64,000 bases of DNA from Streptococcus mutans (GTDB lineage: Bacteria > Bacillota > Bacilli > Lactobacillales > Streptococcaceae), in NCBI RefSeq assembly GCF_006739205.1, contig NZ_AP019720.1, forward strand, positions 1-64,000. Reading direction: 5' to 3'. Each line of letters begins with the position of its first letter. Position 1 is the stretch's first letter. Positions 51,923-58,579 of this stretch are shown here, in pieces. Under the pieces are notes generated by a model. It saw nothing but the letters and a program-made list of their open reading frames with translations. It had not been told where the DNA came from and did not search any database. The position numbers were made by a program, and so were the translations under genes.

Positions 51923-52534
51923 ATGGAACTATTCATCGCAAAGATAGTCAGTAGCTTTTTAGAAATAATATTAGCTGTTGCAATTCCGTTTCTCTACTGG
52001 ATTTTCACAGAAAGAAAACAGTCTACTTTTCTAAACTGGTTAGGATTTAAGAAAGTTAGTAAACATGATTTTAAACGATTCTTTGTACCCGTGTTGGGAA
52101 TGATTCTATTATTTTCATTGGCTTCCTTTTTTATCTTACTTCGCTTAAAGGGAGTGTCAACGGCAACAACAGTTTTTCGAGGTGGTGGTTATACAGTCTT
52201 GCCGGCTATTCTCATTTATGGGATATTTAATACCGCTTTGCCAGAAGAATTATTTTTTAGAGGATTCTTATTAAAACGTCTTATGTCAAAGATGGCATTT
52301 CCTTTGGCTAACTTCATTCAGTCATTATGTTTTGCTTTAATACACAGTTTTATGTTTTTCAAGCTACTGGATATTGGTTCAACAATAATGATTACAATGT
52401 TTATATTTGGAATTGCTTATGGAATGGGGTACATCAATGAAAAAAAGACGCAAGGATCCATTGTTCCGAGTTGGCTTATCCATGCAGCAGCTAATATTTT
52501 TTCAGGCATATGTACCGCATTTATGTTGATTTAG
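51923..52534 (+). CDS. CPBP-family intramembrane glutamic endopeptidase (CAAX protease-like)
   Basis: A 203-residue protein with six or so membrane helices. Motif 1 is EELFFRGFLLKRL (near residues 111-123) with the paired Glu and the Arg; motif 2 is the FALIHSF histidine. The third motif is less distinct. In streptococci, members act as bacteriocin self-immunity or in membrane-protein processing. No bacteriocin gene is visible nearby. AGGAGG precedes the ATG. Confidence 0.85.
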   Translation: MELFIAKIVSSFLEIILAVAIPFLYWIFTERKQSTFLNWLGFKKVSKHDFKRFFVPVLGMILLFSLASFFILLRLKGVSTATTVFRGGGYTVLPAILIYGIFNTALPEELFFRGFLLKRLMSKMAFPLANFIQSLCFALIHSFMFFKLLDIGSTIMITMFIFGIAYGMGYINEKKTQGSIVPSWLIHAAANIFSGICTAFMLI

Positions 52535-52577
52535 TGTCAACTCAGTCGTTGAAAGATTGTAATATAGGAGCAGATTT

Positions 52578-52997
52578 ATGGTGAAATCGAGTATAAAAGC
52601 GAGTTTTTCTTATCCGATTGATCAGGTCTGGAAACTTGTAACCGACTTGTCCAATCAAACTTGGAGAAGTGAACTTGGTCAGTTTGAAAAAGTAGACGAC
52701 AATCATTTTCTTGAATACACTCAAAATGGTCTTCAGACGAACTTTAAGGTGACAAAAGTCAATTTGCATAAGCTCTGGGAGCTTGAATTTGAAAATAAAA
52801 ATCTCCAAGGTACTTGGATAGGTCGTTTTGATTATCAGGATGGACAAACCATTCTAGATTTTACAGAAAATATCACTGTTAAAAATGCCCTCCTGACACC
52901 ATTTGTGTGGCTTTATTTAAGAAAGCAGCAAAAGCAGTATTTTCGAGATTTAGAAAAAGCGCTGCCGAAAAACAAAACTGTAAAAAGAGATATATGA
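52578..52997 (+). CDS. SRPBCC-domain (START-like) protein
   Basis: A 139-residue protein fitting the polyketide cyclase/SRPBCC fold: SSIKASFSYPIDQVWKLVTD at the start, then alternating strands (WELEFENKNLQGTWIGRF) and a C-terminal helix. These bind hydrophobic ligands; the substrate is unknown. It follows the CPBP gene by 43 bases. Confidence 0.75.
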   Translation: MVKSSIKASFSYPIDQVWKLVTDLSNQTWRSELGQFEKVDDNHFLEYTQNGLQTNFKVTKVNLHKLWELEFENKNLQGTWIGRFDYQDGQTILDFTENITVKNALLTPFVWLYLRKQQKQYFRDLEKALPKNKTVKRDI

Positions 52998-53100
52998 CGG
53001 TGTTTAGTGCTGAGGTGCAGGAGTTTTGGAAAAGTTTATGGATCTTGTCTTTATCAATAGAGGTTGCTATAAATTTTCTATAGAAATGTGAGGTAAATTT

Positions 53101-53697
53101 ATGACTGAATATAAAGGAGTCCTTGAGATAACAGATAATGCTCAAGAATTAATTAATAAAGGTCAGGCTCGTATAGAAGGTGCAAATGTAGTATGGAATC
53201 CAGATTCGGGAAATACAGGTGTTGTTGAATGGGGAAAATTTCATCTGATTAATCTTGAAGATAGCAAGAATTTAGAAAATATGGCGGTGTTGATCGGCGG
53301 TATTACGATTGGAGTTGTGACTGTAGGAGCTCTTATCTATAGGGGTTCAAAAGCACGTCAAGATAAGGCAAATAGAATAAATAATAATTTAATTAGTTGC
53401 CTATCATTATATATTTTAGAAGTTAACAAAAATACTGTACAATCATCAACAAAGTTAGATTTAAAGTTAGCTATTAAAGAATATATTGACAATGCAAAAC
53501 TATTTAAAAATAAAGTTGATATGAATTTACTAAAAAGTATAGATATTATTTTGAATGATTTAGAAGTTGGTGATAAGGATGGTAAGTTCGAGTTGAATGA
53601 TAATATTATTCAATTAAAAAATTTTATAGAAAAAAATAATCAAAAAAAGAATAAAAGAGAGCTAAATAATTCTTCGCTTATTAGAAAAATAGACTAG
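53101..53697 (+). CDS. Hypothetical protein with one membrane segment
   Basis: A 198-residue product. Residues 1-58 are soluble (start MTEYKGVLEITDNAQELI), residues 62-82 form a Gly/Val-rich membrane segment (VLIGGITIGVVTVGALIY), and the remainder is a charged, helical, lysine-rich tail. No family recognised. GTGAGG precedes the ATG. With the following coiled-coil gene it makes an AT-rich pair of unknown function. Confidence 0.6.
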   Translation: MTEYKGVLEITDNAQELINKGQARIEGANVVWNPDSGNTGVVEWGKFHLINLEDSKNLENMAVLIGGITIGVVTVGALIYRGSKARQDKANRINNNLISCLSLYILEVNKNTVQSSTKLDLKLAIKEYIDNAKLFKNKVDMNLLKSIDIILNDLEVGDKDGKFELNDNIIQLKNFIEKNNQKKNKRELNNSSLIRKID

Positions 53698-53718
53698 GTT
53701 GAAGACAGATATAATCTC

Positions 53719-54450
53719 ATGAAAAATGAAAATCTTATTAGTGAGTTGGAGTTATTTTTAAAAGTAATAGAAGACTACGAAAATGCAACTGATCGACAAA
53801 AAGAGATAAATAATGACATTGAAGCATTGAATATCTCTAAAAATAGTTTACTTGAAGCATTTGATAAAGAATATTTGTCGAAATATATAAAAGATAAAAT
53901 TGGTGATGGTCCAAAAGATTTTGCTTTGTATAATCCAATGAAACTTATTAAACCGCTTGCAGATAAAAAAAGTACTGAACTTCAAAAATATAATGAGAAT
54001 AAAAGAAAAGTAATTAAACAATATTACATAGATTTTGCTGATCAAAGAAGTAAAATTGAACAAGAGGAACAGATAGTTTTTAATCAAAAATTATCAGTTT
54101 TGAATGCAGAAGATAATGAGTTACATTTAAAGATTGAAAATCTTAAAGAACAAATTAGCGATAAAAGATTATTGCCTCAAAAATTTATAAGTAGCGATTC
54201 TGTAAAAAAAATAATAACTTATTTGGAGGAGTGGAGAGCAGACAATATTAAAGAAGCAATCGCTATTCTATGTTTTGAGGAGGAATTAAAACAGTATGCT
54301 CAAGAAATAGATTCAAAATTGATGAAATTAGAAAAAGATATTCACAATTTCAACAAATTGACAAAGGAAGAGATAGAAATAAAATTTGATGATATCAATT
54401 CATCTCTAAAAGATTTGAATGATAGACTCTACGATTTAAAAAGTGATTAA
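53719..54450 (+). CDS. Hypothetical coiled-coil protein
   Basis: A 243-residue, highly charged, predominantly helical protein with heptad-like E/K/L/I patterns through residues 1-50, 80-150 and 195-243. No catalytic motif is visible. It begins 21 bases after the preceding membrane-segment protein, so both are likely expressed together. No family recognised. Confidence 0.6.
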   Translation: MKNENLISELELFLKVIEDYENATDRQKEINNDIEALNISKNSLLEAFDKEYLSKYIKDKIGDGPKDFALYNPMKLIKPLADKKSTELQKYNENKRKVIKQYYIDFADQRSKIEQEEQIVFNQKLSVLNAEDNELHLKIENLKEQISDKRLLPQKFISSDSVKKIITYLEEWRADNIKEAIAILCFEEELKQYAQEIDSKLMKLEKDIHNFNKLTKEEIEIKFDDINSSLKDLNDRLYDLKSD

Positions 54451-54479
54451 ATCGGCTATAAATTGTAAAAACAGAAAGG

Positions 54480-54720
54480 AATATAGGGTAACGCGATTAT
54501 TGAACTGAACCCGGACGGAAAGCTCGGAATTTAGATAAACTGCCTAGGACGCAAGCGTCCGTCGTTGGTTTCCTAAAATTCAGTCGCTTTCTGGTCGCCC
54601 CCCAATGTTTCACGCCGTGGGGAGAGCGTAAGCGACGGAAATCTTAAGACCTTAGGCTCAAGATTTAGTCATGAGATTCCGAAGGAAGCTGCTGACGTCC
54701 ACCCCACTTAAGTGAAACAT
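54480..54720 (+). ncRNA. Structured leader of purB (candidate regulatory RNA)
   Basis: This 240-base stretch contrasts in GC content with its AT-rich surroundings and is packed with complementarity: a perfect GGACGC-AA-GCGTCC hairpin at 54547-54560, GTCGCTT ... AAGCGAC enclosing CCCC/GGGG (about 54580-54635), ATCTT/AAGAT, GAATTTAG/CCTAAAATTC, and palindrome CACTTAAGTG. It runs almost up to the purB ribosome-binding site. No known class recognised. The first 50 bases end a short open frame (GNAIIELNPDGKLGI then stop), perhaps a gene tail. Confidence 0.45.
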
Positions 54721-54743
54721 AAAAAAGAAAGGAAAAATAAAAA

Positions 54744-56042
54744 ATGATCAACCGTTATTCACGCCCTGAGATGGCGAACATTTGGAGTGAAGAAAACAAG
54801 TACCGTGCTTGGTTGGAAGTGGAAATTTTGGCTGACGAGGCTTGGGCTGAGTTGGGTGAGATTCCTAAGGAAGATGTGGTCAAGATTCGCGAGAAGGCGG
54901 ATTTTGATATTGATCGCATTTTGGAGATTGAGCAGCAAACCCGTCACGATGTGGTGGCCTTTACTCGTGCGGTTTCTGAGACGTTGGGTGAGGAGCGCAA
55001 GTGGGTACACTTTGGGCTGACCTCAACAGACGTGGTGGACACGGCCTACGGCTACCTATACAAGCAGGCTAACGTCATCATTCGTAAGGACTTGGATAAT
55101 TTCCTTACTATCATCGCTGATAAGGCTAAGGAGCACAAATTTACCATCATGATGGGGCGCACGCACGGTGTCCATGCGGAGCCAACGACTTTTGGTCTCA
55201 AGCTTGCGACTTGGTACAGTGAAATGAAGCGTAATATTGAGCGTTTTGAACATGCTGCCGCTGGTGTAGAAGCTGGGAAAATCTCTGGTGCTGTTGGGAA
55301 CTTTGCCAACATTCCGCCATTTGTGGAAAAATATGTTTGTGACAAATTAGGTATTCGAGCTCAGGAAATTTCGACTCAAGTCTTACCGCGTGATTTGCAC
55401 GCCGAGTATTTTGCAGTACTGGCAAGCATTGCCACATCAATCGAGCGCATGGCGACTGAAATCCGTGGTCTGCAAAAATCCGAACAGCGTGAAGTAGAGG
55501 AATTCTTTGCCAAGGGGCAAAAAGGCAGCTCTGCTATGCCCCATAAACGCAATCCTATTGGCTCTGAAAACATGACTGGTCTTGCGCGTGTGATTCGCGG
55601 ACACATGGTGACAGCCTATGAAAATGTGTCCCTCTGGCACGAACGCGATATTTCCCACTCATCAGCTGAGCGCATTATCGCGCCTGATACGACCATTCTC
55701 ATTGACTACATGCTCAATCGCTTTGGTAATATCGTGAAAAACTTGACCGTTTTCCCAGAAAATATGAAGCGCAACATGGGCTCTACCTTTGGTCTCATTT
55801 TCAGCCAGCGTGCTATGCTGACCTTGATTGAAAAAGGCATGACCCGCGAGCAGGCTTACGACCTTGTTCAGCCTAAGACTGCGCAGTCTTGGGACAACCA
55901 AGTGGACTTCAAACCGTTGCTGGAAGCAGATCCAGAGATCACGTCTCGCTTGAGCCAAGAAGAAATCGACGAAATCTTTAATCCAGTCTACTACACCAAG
56001 CGTGTGGATGAAATCTTTGACCGGATTGGATTGGGAGACTAA
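54744..56042 (+). CDS. purB: Adenylosuccinate lyase
   Basis: PurB acts twice in purine synthesis, on SAICAR and on adenylosuccinate. The 432-residue fumarase/aspartase-family enzyme has [23 protein letters not shown] and the signature [16 protein letters not shown] (near residues 262-277). AAAGG precedes the ATG. A terminator starts 12 bases after the stop. Confidence 0.97.
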   Translation: MINRYSRPEMANIWSEENKYRAWLEVEILADEAWAELGEIPKEDVVKIREKADFDIDRILEIEQQTRHDVVAFTRAVSETLGEERKWVHFGLTSTDVVDTAYGYLYKQANVIIRKDLDNFLTIIADKAKEHKFTIMMGRTHGVHAEPTTFGLKLATWYSEMKRNIERFEHAAAGVEAGKISGAVGNFANIPPFVEKYVCDKLGIRAQEISTQVLPRDLHAEYFAVLASIATSIERMATEIRGLQKSEQREVEEFFAKGQKGSSAMPHKRNPIGSENMTGLARVIRGHMVTAYENVSLWHERDISHSSAERIIAPDTTILIDYMLNRFGNIVKNLTVFPENMKRNMGSTFGLIFSQRAMLTLIEKGMTREQAYDLVQPKTAQSWDNQVDFKPLLEADPEITSRLSQEEIDEIFNPVYYTKRVDEIFDRIGLGD

Positions 56043-56053
56043 ATACAAAACAA

Positions 56054-56075
56054 GGCGGCCGATGGGCTGCCTTTT
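56054..56075 (+). terminator. Terminator after purB
   Basis: GGCGGCC / GGCTGCC (one G-U) with a GATG loop runs into TTTT, only 2-3 bases before the promoter of the next gene. Confidence 0.75.
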
Positions 56076-56076
56076 A

Positions 56077-56085
56077 TGCTATAAT
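56077..56085 (+). promoter_or_regulatory. Extended -10 promoter giving a probably leaderless mRNA
   Basis: TGCTATAAT at 56077-56085 is a perfect extended -10. The start codon of the next gene is at 56092, about where transcription should begin, and no Shine-Dalgarno stands between. Confidence 0.6.
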
Positions 56086-56091
56086 CAAGCT

Positions 56092-56748
56092 ATGGACAAG
56101 AAAACACTTATTCAAACTTTTTATGATCATGCAGACCAAGAGCGGGCGCATGCTATGGCAGCCTATATGCGTGACCAGTTTCCTTTTCTAGGTCTTTCCA
56201 CTCCGCTTCGCCGTCAGTTGGAGAAGGACTTTGTTAAAGAATCTAAGGCGTCTAAGGCGGTTGATTGGGTTTTTGTGGAAGAGTTGTGGGAACTGCATGA
56301 GCGGGAATTTCAGTACGCTGCTTGTGATTATTTACGGGCTATGCAGATCTTTTTAACGGAAGCAGATCTGCCTCGTCTCAAACAGCTGGTTGTAACCAAG
56401 TCTTGGTGGGATACAACGGACAGTTTGGACAGAACCATTGGCAAGATCAACTTTCCCAGTAATATAGTTGATGCAACTATGTTAGAGTGGTCCTCTGATG
56501 ATAACTTTTGGCTGCGGCGCGTGGCAATTGACCACCAGCTTTTACGAAAAGATAAGATGAAGACAAATCTTTTGGAGAAGATTCTCATTAACAATCTCAA
56601 TCAAAGCGAATTTTTCATCAATAAAGCTATTGGCTGGATCTTGCGAGACTACTCTAAGACCAATCCAGATTGGGTTAGAACTTTTATTGAAAAGCATAAA
56701 AATCAGATGGCAAATTTATCGATTAAAGAAGCTAGCAAATATTTATGA
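56092..56748 (+). CDS. DNA alkylation repair protein (AlkD-like)
   Basis: A 218-residue HEAT-repeat protein of the COG4912 AlkD-like family, which removes N3/N7-alkylated purines. Typical features are the N-terminal PFLGLSTPLRR, the middle WWDTTDSLDRTIGKI containing the conserved Trp-Asp, NFWLRRVAIDHQLL, and FINKAIGWILRDYSKTNPDWV. The frame is open from 56002 inside purB, but family homology and the promoter position support ATG 56092. It is the second alkylation-repair-like gene in the purine cluster. Confidence 0.88.
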   Translation: MDKKTLIQTFYDHADQERAHAMAAYMRDQFPFLGLSTPLRRQLEKDFVKESKASKAVDWVFVEELWELHEREFQYAACDYLRAMQIFLTEADLPRLKQLVVTKSWWDTTDSLDRTIGKINFPSNIVDATMLEWSSDDNFWLRRVAIDHQLLRKDKMKTNLLEKILINNLNQSEFFINKAIGWILRDYSKTNPDWVRTFIEKHKNQMANLSIKEASKYL

Positions 56749-56775
56749 TAAGTCGCTTATCATATTTTATATCAC

Positions 56776-56837
56776 ACGAAAAACAACCGCTGGGCAAGTA
56801 GGATAAGCTGAAGTTTTGCTAGCCAGTCGTTTTTAAG
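56776..56837 (+). terminator. Imperfect terminator after the AlkD-like gene
   Basis: AAAAACAACCGCTGG pairs imperfectly with CCAGTCGTTTTT across a long loop. The remaining 56838-57133 gap shows a small AATAAGC/GCTTATT hairpin at 56884-56901 and the comR promoter region, but no gene. Confidence 0.4.
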
Positions 56838-57133
56838 AGCCTGTATTCATAAGTTATTTTATTGCGGCCTTGCAATCACTTTTAATAAGCTAACGCTTAT
56901 TTATAACTAAAATGATTTCTGTAAGTATAGGTTCTAAGTATAAAGAATAAGAAAACAAAGATTAATCGTTTGCTGCAAGACTACGCTTATGTCTTATGCT
57001 TCCTTTTTGAAACTCACTGAATGTGTTCCCAAAAGATGTCAGAAAAAATATATAGAAGTCTAGTAAATTTACTATATTATAGAGTTATGATAAAATAGTA
57101 AAAGTTTAGACAGAGATTATAGGAAAAGGTTTT

Positions 57134-58048
57134 ATGTTAAAAGATTTTGGGAAGAAAATTAAGAGCCTGAGGTTAGAAAAGGGGCTGACCAAAGAGGCTG
57201 TCTGCCTTGATGAATCGCAGTTGTCAACACGGCAGCTGACTAGAATTGAATCAGGACAGTCTATGCCAACTCTTAATAAAGCTATTTATATTGTAGGACG
57301 TTTAGGAGTAACGCTTGGCTATTTAACGGACGGAGAAAATGTCGAGTTACCCAGTCGTTATAAAGAACTAAAGTATTTATTATTACGAACGCCAACCTAT
57401 GGTGACCAACAAAGATTAACTGAAAAAGAAACCTATTTTGACGAGATTTTTAGTCAGTTTTATGATGATTTGCCTGAAGAAGAACAATTGATTATTGATG
57501 GTTTACAATCGAAACTAGATATTCATTTTAGTGACAATATCGATTTTGGCGTTGGTATTTTAAATGACTATTTTGATCAGATTTTAAGAAAAACCAATTA
57601 TCAGGTCAATGATTTGATTCTGATTGATCTCTATTTTTCCTGCTTAACTGTTAGTGGTTTGGATTCAGCTATTTTTGATTCAAGAAAATATAATCAATTA
57701 TTGGAGACATTGCTTAAGCAGGTAGACTGCCTTCCATTGGAAGATCTTTTCGTTTTAAATAATGTTTTATTGAATAATTTTGGACTCCTTTTAGAATTGA
57801 AAAAATATGATTTTGTTAAGCAGCTTATTGCTGTTAGCAATAAAATCATGGCTAGAACTCATGATTTTCAAAAAAAGCCTATTGTTAATCTTCTGACATG
57901 GAAGCATCATTTATTTGTTGAAAAAGATTATGCGAAAGCTAAAAAGAGCTATGATGCTGCTATCTTATTTGCCCAGTTAACAGAAAACATTAATTTAAGA
58001 GAAAATTTGGAGAAAGAATGGCAAAAAGATTCTCAGAACGGGACATAA
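57134..58048 (+). CDS. comR: Competence regulator ComR (Rgg/RNPP family)
   Basis: ComR is the cytoplasmic pheromone receptor that binds the imported XIP peptide and activates comS and comX (sigX). The N-terminal XRE helix-turn-helix spans about residues 5-60 (KIKSLRLEKGLTKEAVCLDE...QLTRIESGQS), followed by TPR-like helical repeats to residue 304. It is identified with confidence because comS follows immediately and encodes the known XIP of S. mutans. The comR stop codon TAA lies inside the dyad operator of comS. Confidence 0.97.
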   Translation: MLKDFGKKIKSLRLEKGLTKEAVCLDESQLSTRQLTRIESGQSMPTLNKAIYIVGRLGVTLGYLTDGENVELPSRYKELKYLLLRTPTYGDQQRLTEKETYFDEIFSQFYDDLPEEEQLIIDGLQSKLDIHFSDNIDFGVGILNDYFDQILRKTNYQVNDLILIDLYFSCLTVSGLDSAIFDSRKYNQLLETLLKQVDCLPLEDLFVLNNVLLNNFGLLLELKKYDFVKQLIAVSNKIMARTHDFQKKPIVNLLTWKHHLFVEKDYAKAKKSYDAAILFAQLTENINLRENLEKEWQKDSQNGT

Positions 58049-58083
58049 ATGTCCTGTTCTTTTTTTGAAGGATCATTTATAAT
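58035..58083 (+). promoter_or_regulatory. ComR-box (ECom box) and promoter of comS
   Basis: The dyad AGAACGGGACAT-AA-ATGTCCTGTTCT (58035-58060) with the GGGACAT/ATGTCC core is the ComR-XIP binding site. It is followed by a T-tract and TATAAT at 58078-58083. The stem plus T-run would also work as a comR terminator, so comS needs activated initiation downstream of it. Confidence 0.9.
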
Positions 58084-58116
58084 GAATGATATCAAAAAAG
58101 AAAGGAGAATAACAGG

Positions 58117-58170
58117 ATGTTTTCAATTTTAACAAGTATTTTGATGGGTCTTGACTGGTGGAGCTTATAA
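58117..58170 (+). CDS. comS: ComS pheromone precursor (XIP)
   Basis: A 17-codon gene encoding MFSILTSILMGLDWWSL. The C-terminal GLDWWSL is the mature sigX-inducing peptide XIP. After export and processing it is reimported by Opp/Ami and binds ComR. AAAGGAG lies at 58102-58107 ahead of the ATG. It sits 68 bases after comR, the standard comRS layout, and is too short for most gene finders. Confidence 0.97.
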   Translation: MFSILTSILMGLDWWSL

Positions 58171-58182
58171 TAGACAGCCCTT

Positions 58183-58404
58183 ATGTCAGATGATGATTTT
58201 GAGATAGTGTTAACTCTTGTATTTGCTAACACGACACAGTAATAAAAAGAGAAGCAAATTCAATAGACATATCACATTTGACTCAAGATAGAATCAACGA
58301 AGTCTTCGGCATCAGCTGCTGCATTAAACTTGTGGTATCTTGCTCAGATAGGAAGACTGGATGAACAAAAGTTAAATGAGTCTGGGACTAAAGTCACTAA
58401 CTAA
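58183..58404 (+). pseudogene. Frame-disrupted gene remnant downstream of comS
   Basis: Three frames can be chained into one plausible small protein: MSDDDFEIVLTLVFANTTQ from ATG 58183, then REANSIDISHLTQDRINEVF from the next frame, then AAALNLWYLAQIGRLDEQK from a third. Stops block each piece. The last part runs into the GAGTCTGGGACTAAAG repeat. No family recognised. It may be the decayed gene that once followed comRS. Confidence 0.45.
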
Positions 58405-58484
58405 AACAGAGACTCACATCACAATCACACGTGAATCTCTGTTTTTCTTAGCTGAGAAATCTTTTTGTCTCAGACTCATTTGAT
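58375..58484 (+). repeat. Nested inverted repeat with GTCTGGGAC motif
   Basis: An outer pair TGAGTCTGGGAC (58377) / GTCTCAGACTCA (58468) encloses an inner hairpin CAGAGACTCAC / GTGAATCTCTG with T5 (about 58409-58448). The inner hairpin looks like a rho-independent terminator. The GGGAC half resembles the element at 4421-4440. Confidence 0.55.
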
Positions 58485-58507
58485 TGAGTAAATCTATTAA
58501 TGGCATG

Positions 58508-58545
58508 CTAAAAGGTGTGATTTCTAATAAATACACACCTTTTAG
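58508..58545. terminator. Bidirectional terminator for the secreted protein gene
   Basis: A perfect 12-bp stem CTAAAAGGTGTG / CACACCTTTTAG with a 14-base loop lies just past the stop codon of the minus-strand gene and separates it from the comRS side. Confidence 0.8.
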
Positions 58546-58579
58546 TATATCTTATTTTTAGAGAATTTAAATTAACTTA

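Noticed and set aside
56776..56837. CCGCTGGGCAAG segment resembling the 3' half of a ZTP riboswitch
   Set aside because: The 5' half is absent, no purine gene follows, and the sequence pairs as an imperfect terminator.
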